Assembly: GCF_030373245.1 (NCBI RefSeq)
Contig: NZ_JAUCZF010000006.1
Location: 62,001 to 126,000, forward strand
DNA from: Hydrogenophaga sp.
GTDB lineage: Bacteria; Pseudomonadota; Gammaproteobacteria; Burkholderiales; Burkholderiaceae_C
Direction of reading: 5' to 3'
Length of the DNA stretch: 64,000 bases
Part shown: positions 7,937 through 16,637 of the stretch, in pieces
Layout of the letters: each line of letters begins with the position of its first letter
Position numbering within the stretch: the first letter of the stretch is position 1
The notes under the pieces: generated by a model
Databases searched by the model: none
Told to the model about the DNA's origin: nothing
Seen by the model: only the letters and a program-made list of their open reading frames with translations
Position numbers and translations under genes: made by a program

Positions 7937-9183
7937 AGGTTCCATTGTCGTGCGGCGAGTTCTTTCATGATTTCTTCAGCTCCGCCACCGATCATCATGA
8001 CCTTCACCTCGCGGTACACGCGCTCGCTCACGGTGCCGCGCATGAAGCCCATGCCGCCGAGCATCTGCACCGCCGCGTCGGCGCAAAACTGCATGGTCTG
8101 GGTGGCGTGGTTCTTGAGCAGGCAGACGTTGGCGACCCAGTCACTGTTAGCCCCCACGCTCCCCTGCTGCGCAAGGGTCTCTGCCCCCCAAGGGGGCTGT
8201 TCCGCCTTGGGGCGGCCCGGCGGCGGAACGCCCGCTTCGCCCGCATCCGCTCGGGCACCCAGCGCGTCGACCCAGGCCTGGGTGGACTGGATGCGCATCT
8301 GCATGTCCATGAGTTTGTGGCGGATCACCTGGCGTTCGATCAGTGGCACGCCGAAGGTCTGGCGCTGGCGCACCCAGTCCAGCGCCTCGTCATAGCAGGC
8401 CTGTGCGAAGCCCAGAGCGATCGCGCTCATCGCCAGGCGCTCGCCATTGAAGTTGGCCATGATCATGCGAAAGCCCGCGCCCTCCTCGCCCAGCCGGAGA
8501 GCCACCGGCACCCTCACGTTGTCAAACCGCAGATGGGCGGTGTCGGAGCACAGCCAGCCCATCTTGTCGAGGCGAGTGCGCGAGATGCCCGGCGTGTCGC
8601 AGGGCACGAGCAGCAGAGAGATGCCCGTCGCGCCTTTGCTTTGTTCACCGGTTCTCACCGCGAGCGTGAGCCAGTCGCAGCGCATCCCGGAGGTGATGAA
8701 AACTTTTTCACCATTCACCACGTAGTGGTCGCCATCGAGCTTCGCGGTGGTGCGCAGGCTGGCCACATCCGATCCGCCACCGGGCTCGGTGATGCCCAGC
8801 GCCGCAATCGCTTCACCGCGCAACACAGTCGGCACCACCCGGGCCTGCAGCTCGGCGGTTCCATGCGCCATCAGCGGCGGCAAGCCGATGTTGTGCGAAA
8901 ACAGGCTGGCCATGAAGCCGCCGCTGCCTCCCACGCGCGACAGCGTCTGCATCACCGCGTTGCGAACCGACCAGGGGGCCGGCGTGCCGCCCAGCGCTTC
9001 CGGGTAGCCCAGGCCCAGCAGGCCCAGATCCGCAGCCTGGCGGTAAATCGACCGCGGGAACTCGCCAGCGGCCTCCCAGGCGGGCACTTGGGGTGCCACC
9101 ACCTCGCGCGCAAAACGCGCCACCATTGACAGCAGCGCGCGCTGGTCTTCAGCGGTGAAAACAGGTGTGTCGGTCGGGATCAT
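7933..9183 (-). CDS. Acyl-CoA dehydrogenase with an in-frame palindromic-repeat insertion
   Basis: FAD-dependent acyl-CoA dehydrogenase, 416 residues against a usual 375-390. The family signatures are present: ALGITEPGGGSDVASLRT near 130, NGEKVFITSGM near 157 and the C-terminal QMLGGMGFMRGTVSERVYRE. The excess length is explained by about 30 residues near 315-345, rich in G, P, Q and A, which are encoded by a GC-rich palindromic repeat. Without the insert the sequence would run smoothly from ALGARADAGE into DWVANVCLL. Nine bases separate it from the biotin carboxylase gene. It likely oxidises a branched acyl-CoA of the same pathway. Confidence 0.9.
   Translation of the reverse strand: MIPTDTPVFTAEDQRALLSMVARFAREVVAPQVPAWEAAGEFPRSIYRQAADLGLLGLGYPEALGGTPAPWSVRNAVMQTLSRVGGSGGFMASLFSHNIGLPPLMAHGTAELQARVVPTVLRGEAIAALGITEPGGGSDVASLRTTAKLDGDHYVVNGEKVFITSGMRCDWLTLAVRTGEQSKGATGISLLLVPCDTPGISRTRLDKMGWLCSDTAHLRFDNVRVPVALRLGEEGAGFRMIMANFNGERLAMSAIALGFAQACYDEALDWVRQRQTFGVPLIERQVIRHKLMDMQMRIQSTQAWVDALGARADAGEAGVPPPGRPKAEQPPWGAETLAQQGSVGANSDWVANVCLLKNHATQTMQFCADAAVQMLGGMGFMRGTVSERVYREVKVMMIGGGAEEIMKELAARQWNL
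8153..8240. repeat. GC-rich palindromic repeat inserted in frame in an acyl-CoA dehydrogenase gene
   Basis: Begins CCCCCACGCTCC, then a CTGCTGCGCAAGG block, the hairpin GCCCC-CCAA-GGGGGC, then TGTTCCGCCTTGGGGCGGCC and CGGCGGCG. The same order of blocks occurs at 10293-10402. Read on the minus strand it is free of stops and keeps the gene open. Confidence 0.8.
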
Positions 9184-9192
9184 GAGGTGATC

Positions 9193-11250
9193 TCAGTGGT
9201 CAAGTCGCAGCAGAATTTGACCCGGCGCCACCTGCGCCCCCGCGGCCACCAGCACCTCGGCCACCACGCCATCGCGCGGCGCGCACAAGACGTGCTCCAG
9301 CTTCATGGATTCGATCACCAGCAGCGGTTCGCCACGCGCCACCTGCTGACCAGCGGCTGCGTGCACCGCGAGCAGCTTGCCGTTGAACGGCGCTCGCAGC
9401 TCCCGGTGGGCATGCTCTGCACCACCCGCGACGGCAGGCGCGTGGCTCAGGTCCGCCAGCCAGACCTCCCGCTCCGCAAGCTGCAGGTGCCAGCGCCGAT
9501 CGTCCACCAGCACCGCATGGGTCCAGACGTCCACGCCATCCAGCGTGATGCGCCTGCCCGATGCGCCGCCGGCCTGAACCGTGGCCCGGTGCACCGATCC
9601 GTCTTCCGTCGTCAGCTGAACCTGGCCTGCACCGAGCTCCAGAACCGACCCCACCGTGGTCTCGCCATCGGCCCAGGCCATGCGCAGCGAGCGCGGATAC
9701 GGGCAAGGCAATGCCGCCGACGGCGCTGCCTGGGCAAAATACACGGCCAGCGCAGCGGCCGCGCGCAAGGCTGGATCGCGCAGCACCAGGCCTTCGCGCA
9801 GCTCGTCACCGTGTTGGGCGAGAAAGTCGATGCGCGCGTGGCCGGCACGAAATACCGGATGGTGCAGGCAGGCCGCAAGCAAGGCGCGGTTGGTGTGCAG
9901 CCCGAGCACGCGGGTGTCGCGCAAGCCCTGGAGCAGGCGATCGATCGCCGCTTCCCGAGAGGTGCCGTGGGCAATCACCTTGCCCAGCATGGCGTCGTAA
10001 TGCGGCGTGATCTCCGTGCCCGAGGCCAGCGCGTGGTCAAGACGCAGGCTGGCGCTCTCGACCGGTGGTTGCCAGTGAAGGATCTCTCCGGTGTGCGGCA
10101 TGAAATGCTCGTCTTCGGCACACAGGCGCACCTCGATGGCATGTCCATGCAACCGCAGCTGCTCTTGCGCCCATGGCAGCGGTTCGCCCCGCGCCACGCG
10201 CAGCTGCCACTCGACCAGATCCAGCCCGGTCAACATTTCAGTGACAGGATGCTCGACCTGCAGGCGAGTGTTCATCTCCATGAGGAAGAAATGGGGCCCC
10301 CACGCTCCGCCGCTTCGCGGGTCGCTGCCCCGGGAACTGGGCGGAACCAGATCCCTTCCCGGTTCTGGGGCTGTTTCGCCTTGAGGCGGCCCGGCGGCGA
10401 AACCTGCCGCATCCTCGTCGAGCAGAAACTCCACCGTCCCGGCCCCCACGTAGCCCGCAGCCTGCGCCAGCGTGACCGCGCAGCGCCCCAGCTCGGCACG
10501 CAGCTCGGGCGAGACCGCCGGGCTCGGCGACTCTTCGATGATCTTCTGGTGCCGTCGCTGCACCGAGCAGTCGCGCTCGCCGAGGTGGATGCAGTGGCCG
10601 TGGGCGTCGGCAAACACCTGCACCTCCACATGGCGCGGGCGCAACAGCGCACGCTCCAGCAGCAGATCACCACAGCCAAAACCCGACAGCGCTTCCGAGC
10701 GCGCGCTCTTGAGCGCAGGCAGCAACTGCGTCCACTCGGTCACCAACCTCATGCCACGACCACCGCCACCCGCCACCGCCTTCACCATCAAGGGCAAGCC
10801 GATGCGCTGAGCCTCGGCCTGCAGGCGATCTTCGTCTTGCGCCTCACCGTGGTAGCCCGGCAGGCAGGGCACGCCGTTCGCCAGCGCCAGTTGCTTGGCG
10901 GCGGCCTTGCTGCCCAGCGCCCTGATGGCCGAGGCTGGCGGACCCACCCAGATCAGACCAGCGTCCGTGACCGCCTGAGCGAACTCGGCACGCTCGCTCA
11001 GGAAGCCGTAGCCCGGATGCACCGCGTCCGCACCGCTCACGCGCGCTGCATCGAGCAGCTTGTCAATGCGCAGATACGTGTCTGCCGAAGCGTTGCTCCC
11101 CAGCGCCACTGCCGTGCCGGCGTCTCGCACGTGCAAGGCATCGCGATCCACGTCTGAATACACGGCCACCGTATCGATGCCCATGGCGTGAGCCGTCCGG
11201 ATCACGCGGCGGGCAATTTCACCGCGATTGGCGATCAGCAGCTTTTTCAT
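9193..11250 (-). CDS. Acyl-CoA carboxylase alpha subunit (biotin carboxylase + BCCP; LiuD/AtuF-like) with in-frame repeat insertion
   Basis: 685-residue ATP-dependent biotin carboxylase fused to a biotin carrier domain, the alpha subunit of methylcrotonyl-, geranyl- or propionyl-type carboxylases. It begins KKLLIANRGEIARRV; the ATP-grasp loop is KAVAGGGGRGMRLV near 157; MEMNTRLQVEHPVTE near 322-336 is the active site; the biotin lysine is in ESMKLEHV near 645. Residues about 283-319 are foreign, coming from a palindromic repeat that splits GTVEFLLDED from FFLMEMN. Its start overlaps the hydratase stop by 4 nt. Partner of the carboxyltransferase at 13423-15033. Confidence 0.93.
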   Translation of the reverse strand: MKKLLIANRGEIARRVIRTAHAMGIDTVAVYSDVDRDALHVRDAGTAVALGSNASADTYLRIDKLLDAARVSGADAVHPGYGFLSERAEFAQAVTDAGLIWVGPPASAIRALGSKAAAKQLALANGVPCLPGYHGEAQDEDRLQAEAQRIGLPLMVKAVAGGGGRGMRLVTEWTQLLPALKSARSEALSGFGCGDLLLERALLRPRHVEVQVFADAHGHCIHLGERDCSVQRRHQKIIEESPSPAVSPELRAELGRCAVTLAQAAGYVGAGTVEFLLDEDAAGFAAGPPQGETAPEPGRDLVPPSSRGSDPRSGGAWGPHFFLMEMNTRLQVEHPVTEMLTGLDLVEWQLRVARGEPLPWAQEQLRLHGHAIEVRLCAEDEHFMPHTGEILHWQPPVESASLRLDHALASGTEITPHYDAMLGKVIAHGTSREAAIDRLLQGLRDTRVLGLHTNRALLAACLHHPVFRAGHARIDFLAQHGDELREGLVLRDPALRAAAALAVYFAQAAPSAALPCPYPRSLRMAWADGETTVGSVLELGAGQVQLTTEDGSVHRATVQAGGASGRRITLDGVDVWTHAVLVDDRRWHLQLAEREVWLADLSHAPAVAGGAEHAHRELRAPFNGKLLAVHAAAGQQVARGEPLLVIESMKLEHVLCAPRDGVVAEVLVAAGAQVAPGQILLRLDH
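10293..10402. repeat. GC-rich palindromic repeat inserted in frame in the biotin carboxylase gene
   Basis: CCCCCACGCTCCGCCGCTTCGC, an extended hairpin containing CCGGGAACTGGGCGGAACC and GGTTCTGGGGC, then TGTTTCGCCTTGAGGCGGCC and CGGCGGCG. It shares block order and both ends with the copy at 8153-8240 but has a longer middle part. Stop-free on the coding (minus) strand. Confidence 0.8.
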
Positions 11251-12044
11251 GGCTTGCCGTGATCCACCCAGGGTGCGGGTCTTTTCTTGGCAAACGCGGC
11301 CAGACCATCCCGGGCCTCGGGGCCGCGCAATGCGCTGGCAAAAGCGATGGCGGCTTCGTCGCGCAGATCGGGTACGCGGCCGCGCATGCGCTGCAAAAGC
11401 TGCTTGGTGCTGGCCACAGCACCCGGCGCGGCGCGGCGCAGGCGCTGCAGCCGGTCTTCCAGAGCGGAGGCCAGATCGCCATCGGTCAGCTCATCCACCA
11501 GGCCCACGGCCATGGCCGCATCGGCCTTGAGGCTCAGGCCTTGCAACAGACATTGCCTCGCCACCCGGTCGCCCAGGCGCGCCGAGACAAAGGGCGCGAT
11601 CTGCGCCGGCGGCAGGCCCAGGCTGACCTCGGGCGTGCCGAACACCGAACGCTCGGTGGCGATCACATGGTCGGCACAGCACACCAGACCAAAACCGCCT
11701 CCCATGGCCGCACCGTCCACCGCGCAAACCAGCAACTGGGGCAGTTCACACAACGCGTGCAGCACATCGCCAAACGCCCGGTTGGCCGCCACCAGCGGAT
11801 CGCTCTCGCCCGGGGCCAGGGGTTGGCCAATGGCGCTGGAAAAATGGCCCAGACTGCCGCCCGCACAAAACGCACCGCTCGCGCCGGTGAGCACAATCAG
11901 GCGCAGCGACTCATCCTGCTTGGCGCGCAAGCAGGCCTCAAACAGAGCCACCACCATCGCATCGCTCAAGGCGTTGCGCGTGGCCGGATCGCTGAGCGTC
12001 CAGCGCTCGGTGTCGCCGGTTCGTTCGATCAAGAGTTCGGCCAT
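11247..12044 (-). CDS. Enoyl-CoA hydratase/isomerase (AtuE/LiuC-like)
   Basis: 265-residue crotonase-fold enzyme. LTGASGAFCAGGSLGHF near 53-69 and DGAAMGGGFGLVCCADHV near 110-127 form the oxyanion hole; TPEVSLGLPPAQIAPF near 138 holds the usual catalytic glutamate region. In a carboxylase pathway the hydratase acts on the glutaconyl-type product (3-methylglutaconyl-CoA or isohexenylglutaconyl-CoA). The stop overlaps the start of the biotin carboxylase gene. Which substrate applies is inference from neighbours. Confidence 0.88.
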   Translation of the reverse strand: MAELLIERTGDTERWTLSDPATRNALSDAMVVALFEACLRAKQDESLRLIVLTGASGAFCAGGSLGHFSSAIGQPLAPGESDPLVAANRAFGDVLHALCELPQLLVCAVDGAAMGGGFGLVCCADHVIATERSVFGTPEVSLGLPPAQIAPFVSARLGDRVARQCLLQGLSLKADAAMAVGLVDELTDGDLASALEDRLQRLRRAAPGAVASTKQLLQRMRGRVPDLRDEAAIAFASALRGPEARDGLAAFAKKRPAPWVDHGKP

Positions 12045-12100
12045 GGTCTTTCCTCATTTGCATTCGACAAGTCGGAGCGCAATGCCTTCAACCCAGAAAT

Positions 12101-12172
12101 CCCGTGGAACCGGCTTCGCCGGGCCACAGGGATTGCCCCCCTGGAAGGGGGGTGACGCAAAGCGGCGCGGGG
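12101..12172. repeat. GC-rich palindromic intergenic repeat, copy between dehydrogenase and hydratase genes
   Basis: CCGGCTTCGCCGGG stem, the hairpin core GCCCCCC-TGGAA-GGGGGG, then AAGCGGCGCGGGGGG. Occupies most of the 130-bp gap 12045-12174. Confidence 0.7.
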
Positions 12173-12174
12173 GG

Positions 12175-13338
12175 TCATCGATTCGCGATGCCCATTGTTT
12201 TGGCCAGAATACCCAGCATCACCTCATCGGCCCCGCCACCGATCGACGCCAGACGGCCATCCCGGAACATGCGCGAGACCTTGTTCTCCCAGGTGAAGCC
12301 CATGCCACCCCAGAACTGCAGGCAGGTATCGGGCACCAGGCGGTTGAGGCGGCCGGCCTTGAGCTTGGCCATGGTGGCCCACTCAGTCACATCCTCGCCC
12401 GCCACATAGTGTTCGCAGGCCTGGTAGGTGAGTGCGCGCAGCGTCTCCACCTCGGTCTTCATCTCAGCCAGCTTGAACTGCACCCACTGCTGGTCGGCCA
12501 GCGTCGCACCAAAGAGCTTGCGCTCCTGCGCCCACTCCACCGTCCACTGGATACAGTTGCTCAGGCTCTGGATGCAACTGGCCGCGGCCCACAGCCGCTC
12601 TTCCTGGAACTGCTGCATCTGGTAGATGAAGCCTGCGCCTTCCTGACCGATGCGGTAGCGCTGCGGCACGCGCACCTCGTCGAAATAGATCAGTCCAGTG
12701 TCGCTGCTGTTCATGCCGATCTTGCGGATCTTCTGACCCACTTCGATGCCCTTGACCAACCGGCCGTGCTCGCGCATCGGTACCATGACCAGGCTCTTGT
12801 TCTTGTGCGTCGGTCCCTCGCTGGTGTTGACCAGCATGCACATCCAGTCGGCCTGCAAGCTGTTGGTGATCCACATCTTCTGGCCGGAGATCACGTAGTC
12901 GTCACCGTCCTTCCTGGCGAACGACTTGATGCCCGAGACATCGCTGCCGGCGCTGGGTTCGGAGACGCCGATGCAGCCCACCGCGTCGCCCGCGATGGCT
13001 GGCGCCAGGAACTGCTCACACAGCTCAGGGCTGCCAAAGCGCGCCAGCGCGGGCGAACACATGTCGGTCTGCACACCAATGGCCATGGGCACGCCGCCGC
13101 AGTGGATGTGACCCAGCGCCTCGGCCATGGCCACGCTGTAGGAGTAGTCGAGACCCGCGCCACCATAGGCCTCGGGCTTGGTCAGGCCAAGCAGGCCGAG
13201 CTGGCCCATCTGCTTGAAGACCTCGTGTGCCGGGAAGATCTCAGCGGCCTCCCAATCGTCCACATGGGGATTGATCTGGTCGTCGATGAAACGCTTGAGC
13301 GTGTTCTGGATTTCGCGGTGTTCGTGGGTGAATTGCAT
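12175..13338 (-). CDS. Acyl-CoA dehydrogenase (AtuD/citronellyl-CoA dehydrogenase-like)
   Basis: 387-residue FAD enzyme, normal length. It opens FTHEHREIQNTLKRFIDDQI; GVSEPSAGSDVSGIKS near 127-142 and GQKMWITNSLQADWM are the acyl-CoA dehydrogenase signatures, and it ends QFWGGMGFTWENKVSRMFRD. HIHCGGVPMAIGVQTDM and the FQEERL run resemble citronellyl-CoA dehydrogenases of the atu pathway as I recall them, more than isovaleryl-CoA dehydrogenases. Good ribosome site AGGAGA. It would supply the unsaturated acyl-CoA to the carboxylase. Confidence 0.88.
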   Translation of the reverse strand: MQFTHEHREIQNTLKRFIDDQINPHVDDWEAAEIFPAHEVFKQMGQLGLLGLTKPEAYGGAGLDYSYSVAMAEALGHIHCGGVPMAIGVQTDMCSPALARFGSPELCEQFLAPAIAGDAVGCIGVSEPSAGSDVSGIKSFARKDGDDYVISGQKMWITNSLQADWMCMLVNTSEGPTHKNKSLVMVPMREHGRLVKGIEVGQKIRKIGMNSSDTGLIYFDEVRVPQRYRIGQEGAGFIYQMQQFQEERLWAAASCIQSLSNCIQWTVEWAQERKLFGATLADQQWVQFKLAEMKTEVETLRALTYQACEHYVAGEDVTEWATMAKLKAGRLNRLVPDTCLQFWGGMGFTWENKVSRMFRDGRLASIGGGADEVMLGILAKTMGIANR

Positions 13339-13370
13339 GGTTGTCTCCTGAGGTCCGTCCTATCAAGTTG

Positions 13371-13414
13371 GGGACAGAGCCAAGGGGCGCTTCGCGCGTC
13401 CTTGGGTCTGTCCC
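13371..13414. repeat. Long intergenic hairpin
   Basis: GGGACAGAGCCAAGG and CCTTGGGTCTGTCCC face each other across a 14-nt centre GGCGCTTCGCGCGT. It lies between the carboxyltransferase stop and the dehydrogenase start and has no T-run, so it is more likely a repeat or an attenuating/processing hairpin than a strong terminator. A different type from the other GC-rich repeats here. Confidence 0.75.
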
Positions 13415-13422
13415 GCAAGGTC

Positions 13423-15033
13423 TCACATACGTGCCACCGAAAACTGCATGGGCCTGGCCTGTCGGGCAGCGGCCTCGGCGCAGGTATCCAGACAGAAGCT
13501 GAGAACAGCGCGCGTGTCGCGCGGGTCGATCACGCCATCGTCCAGCACCAGGCCGCTGGTGAAGAAGGCGTCGGACTGGTCGTCAAACACCTGAACGATC
13601 TGGTCAAACTGCGCCTGCATCTGAAGCGGGTCGGGTGCGATACCTTTGCGCTTCATGCCGGCCTCGGCCACGATCTGCATGGTGCGCGCGGCCTGCTCGC
13701 CGCCCATCACCGCGGTTTTGGCGTTGGGCCAGCTGAAGAGGAAGCGAGGCGCGTAGCCGCGTCCACACATACCGTAATTGCCCGCGCCAAACGAGGCGCC
13801 GCACTGGATGGTGAGCTGCGGCACATTAGCGCTGGTCACGGCCTGAATCATCTTGCTGCCGTGCTTGATCATGCCGGCCTGCTCGCTCTCTTTTCCGACC
13901 ATGTAGCCGGTGGTGTTCTGCAGGTAGATCAGCGGATGGCCGAGCTGGCACATCCACTGAATGAAGTGCGTGGCCTTGTTGGCGCCAGCCACATCGATCG
14001 GGCCGTTGTTGCTGACGATGCCCACCGCGTGGCCGCCAATGCGCGCCTGCACACACAGCGTGGCTGCGCCATACAGCGGCTTGAATTCGAGCAGCTCGGA
14101 AGCATCGACCAGGCGCGCCACGATTTCGCGCATGTCCACCGGCTCACGGTGGTGGGTTGGCATGAGAGCCAGCAGATCGTCCGCAGGCAGCGCGGGCGAT
14201 GGCGCGGCTGCGCGCGCGGGCAGTGCCCAACCGGTGCGTTGAACCACCTCGCGCGCGATGCCCAGCGCCTGCCGGTCGTCTTCAGCGAGGCACTCGCCCA
14301 GGCCCGAGATGCTGGTGTGCATCTCGGCGCCACCCAGTTCTTCTTCGGTGGCCACCTCGCCCGTGGCCGCCATCAGCAGGGGCGGGCCAGCGAGGAAAGC
14401 GCGGGACCGGCTGCGCACCATGATGACCACGTCGGAAAGCCCCGGCATGTAGGCGCCGCCTGCCGTGCCCGAGCCGTGCTGCACCGTGATCACCGGCAGG
14501 CCGGCGGCCGACAGGCGCGCCAGGTTGCGGAACAGCGCGCCGCCGAGCACGAAGCCCTCGACCCTGTATTTGGTGAGGTTGGCGCCTGCGCTCTCCACCA
14601 GGTGCACAAACGGCAGCCGGTTTTCCAGCGCCATCTCCTGCACCCGCAGAATTTTCTCCAGTCCGCGCGGCTGAATGGCACCCGCCTCGATGCCCGAGTC
14701 GCTGGCCACCACCATGCAACGCACGCCGCCCACGAAACCGATTCCCGCGAGGATGCCGCCACCCGGCACCGATTTCTCGGGGTCTTTGCTGTCCTGCAGA
14801 AACCCGGCCAGCGAACACAGCGGCAAAAATGGCGCACCGGCGTCGAGCAGCAAGCCGATGCGCTCGCGCGGCAGAAGCTGACCGCGCTTGTCGAACACGG
14901 GCATGGACTTCGCCGAGGCCTGCGCGGCGCGGTCTTCGAGTGCGCGCAGCTGCGCGATTCGGGCCAGCATGGTCGAGCGGCGATGCTGCGCTGCTTCGCT
15001 CTGAGCGTTGAACGCAGAGTTGAACCGGCTCAT
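13423..15033 (-). CDS. Acyl-CoA carboxylase beta subunit (carboxyltransferase; AtuC/LiuB-like)
   Basis: 536 residues, carboxyltransferase beta subunit that moves CO2 from biotin to the gamma or alpha carbon of an acyl-CoA. HLVESAGANLTKYRVEGF near 200, GSGTAGGAYMPGLSD near 241, ATGEVATEEELGGAEMH near 275 and ASFGAGNYGMCGRGYAP near 425 are the two oxyanion-hole regions and the conserved core. The YRVEGF and FRNLARLSAAG wording resembles geranyl-CoA carboxylase beta chains, which lack the Phe that narrows the methylcrotonyl pocket, but this was not aligned. Start overlaps the SDR stop by 4 nt. Confidence 0.9.
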   Translation of the reverse strand: MSRFNSAFNAQSEAAQHRRSTMLARIAQLRALEDRAAQASAKSMPVFDKRGQLLPRERIGLLLDAGAPFLPLCSLAGFLQDSKDPEKSVPGGGILAGIGFVGGVRCMVVASDSGIEAGAIQPRGLEKILRVQEMALENRLPFVHLVESAGANLTKYRVEGFVLGGALFRNLARLSAAGLPVITVQHGSGTAGGAYMPGLSDVVIMVRSRSRAFLAGPPLLMAATGEVATEEELGGAEMHTSISGLGECLAEDDRQALGIAREVVQRTGWALPARAAAPSPALPADDLLALMPTHHREPVDMREIVARLVDASELLEFKPLYGAATLCVQARIGGHAVGIVSNNGPIDVAGANKATHFIQWMCQLGHPLIYLQNTTGYMVGKESEQAGMIKHGSKMIQAVTSANVPQLTIQCGASFGAGNYGMCGRGYAPRFLFSWPNAKTAVMGGEQAARTMQIVAEAGMKRKGIAPDPLQMQAQFDQIVQVFDDQSDAFFTSGLVLDDGVIDPRDTRAVLSFCLDTCAEAAARQARPMQFSVARM

Positions 15034-15929
15034 GAAAACACCTTGGGTGTGACCGCGCGATGGAAGCCGTCAAACGGTTTCACCGCGTCGCGCGCCTGGG
15101 CCTCGGCGCTCGCCGCCACTTGCCCCCAGCCCAGACGCACCTGAGGCCGTGCGCCGTCCACCCGCAACACCGAGCCGCTGATGAAACTGGCCGCGGGCGA
15201 GAGCAGGAACACGATGGCAGCCGATGTTTCGGCCTCGTTGCCGAAGCGCCCGGCCGGCACGGTGTCGCGCATCGCGCGCAAATGGGGGCCGGCTTCAGCG
15301 GGGTAGTGGTCCATACCGCTGGACGCGATGTAGCCTGGCGCCACCGCATTCACCCGTACGCCGCTCTTCGCCCATTCCAGCGCCGCGGTCTCGGTGAAGC
15401 TCACCATGCCCGCGCGCGCCGCGCCGCTGTGGCCCATGCCCGGCATGGAGCCCCACATGTCGGCCACGATGTTGACCACCGCGCCACCCCTCGCCTGCAT
15501 GGTTTGCAGGTAACACTCGCGCGCCACCAGGAAACCGCCAGTGAGGTTGGTGTCGATCACGGCCTGCCAGCCCTTGGCGCTGATCTTTTCCAGAGGCGTC
15601 ATGTACTGGCCGCCGGCGTTGTTCACCAGGCCATCGATGCGGCCGTGTGCGTCCAGCACCGCGGTCACCATGGCGCGCACCGTTTCTTCCCGTCGGATGT
15701 CGCACACCTGCACACCCGCGCGCCCGCCATCGGCTTCGATTTCGGCCAGGGTGGTCTGCAGCTTGTCGGGGTTGCGCCCCACGAGCACCGCGGTTGCTCC
15801 CAGGCTGGCAAGCTCGTGCGCGGTGCAGCGGCCAATGCCCGAGCCGCCGCCGGTGATGACGATCACCCGGCCCGCAAACAGGCCAGGTGCAAAAACGGAG
15901 CGGTAGCGGGCAGCAGACTCGGCACTCAT
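15030..15929 (-). CDS. Short-chain dehydrogenase/reductase
   Basis: 299-residue Rossmann oxidoreductase. The NAD(P) site TGGGSGIGR near 25, the NNAGG motif near 105, a Ser about 40 residues later, and a hydrophobic GYI run after VAPG are visible. The usual YxxxK is replaced in the plain reading by HSGAARAGMVSFTE, so the Tyr appears absent; 2,4-dienoyl-CoA-reductase-like SDRs are known to deviate here. ATG 15929 gives a 4-nt overlap with the TetR stop. In atu clusters one or two SDRs accompany the carboxylase; the reaction here is unknown. Confidence 0.85.
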   Translation of the reverse strand: MSAESAARYRSVFAPGLFAGRVIVITGGGSGIGRCTAHELASLGATAVLVGRNPDKLQTTLAEIEADGGRAGVQVCDIRREETVRAMVTAVLDAHGRIDGLVNNAGGQYMTPLEKISAKGWQAVIDTNLTGGFLVARECYLQTMQARGGAVVNIVADMWGSMPGMGHSGAARAGMVSFTETAALEWAKSGVRVNAVAPGYIASSGMDHYPAEAGPHLRAMRDTVPAGRFGNEAETSAAIVFLLSPAASFISGSVLRVDGARPQVRLGWGQVAASAEAQARDAVKPFDGFHRAVTPKVFS

Positions 15930-16612
15930 TCGGGGTCCTTGAGAAACAGACGCAAGGCAGTGGTGGTGAGGTCGTCCAGCGTGGCACGGTGACGGCCGCG
16001 GCCGGCCCGCGCGGGTGGTGGCTGGTACCACTGCACGGCCCAGTTCAGCGCACCGAAAATCATGAGCCGCGCCAGCACAGGATCGCCTGCCAGCTGACCA
16101 CTGGCGTGCAGCGCCGAAAGCACCGGCACCCAGGCAGCTTCATAGGCGTCTTTGAGCGCGGTCACTTCACCGACCTGCTCGGGCGCCAGTCGCCTCCATT
16201 CGTACAGCATCACCGGGATGAAATCGCTGTCGGGCCCGAGCAGCACCTCAAAGTGGTTGCGAACCAGCGCTGACAGCCGCTCGCGCGGGGTCGCCTGCGC
16301 GGGCAGCAGCGTGATCGCCGCCGTCTGACGCGCCAGCGCGCTGCGCATGCCTTCGCGCATCACCGCCGCCAGCAGCGCCTGCTTGTTCTCGAAGTGGTAG
16401 AAGGGCGAACCCGATCGCATGCCGGTCGCGCTGGCGATGTCGCGGGTGCTGGTGGCGTCGAAGCCCTGCTGGCGGAACAGTCTCGCCGCGGTCGCCAGCA
16501 GCGCCAGTCGACGGTTGCCGTCGTCACGCTCTTCGGCGGTCTTGCGCGGCCGCCCGCGCGGTCGAACTGCGGCCGCAGGGAGCATGTCGTCAACGGGGCT
16601 GGCGCTGGTCAT
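15926..16612 (-). CDS. TetR/AcrR family transcriptional regulator (first gene of the acyl-CoA operon)
   Basis: 228 residues. Basic lead RPRGRPRKTAEERDDGNRR, then the TetR HTH LFRQQGFDATSTRDIASATG followed by MRSGSPFYHFENKQALL. Start taken as ATG 16612. The gene is the promoter-proximal cistron of the eight-gene minus-strand operon, overlapping the SDR by 4 nt, so the regulator probably controls itself and the whole operon through the palindrome at 16638-16667. The effector is likely an acyl-CoA of the pathway (inference). Confidence 0.9.
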   Translation of the reverse strand: MTSASPVDDMLPAAAVRPRGRPRKTAEERDDGNRRLALLATAARLFRQQGFDATSTRDIASATGMRSGSPFYHFENKQALLAAVMREGMRSALARQTAAITLLPAQATPRERLSALVRNHFEVLLGPDSDFIPVMLYEWRRLAPEQVGEVTALKDAYEAAWVPVLSALHASGQLAGDPVLARLMIFGALNWAVQWYQPPPARAGRGRHRATLDDLTTTALRLFLKDPE

Positions 16613-16637
16613 GAGGGGGACAATAGCAGGCCAGTCT

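Noticed and set aside
13371..13414. Intergenic hairpin taken as a terminator inside the acyl-CoA operon
   Set aside because: No T-run on either strand and it would split an otherwise continuous operon; more likely a repeat.
11287..15144. Very long open frame on the plus strand opposite the carboxylase operon (over 1,200 codons)
   Set aside because: It is antisense to five well-supported genes and has the Arg/Ala/His-rich composition of a GC-driven shadow frame; no domain is recognisable.
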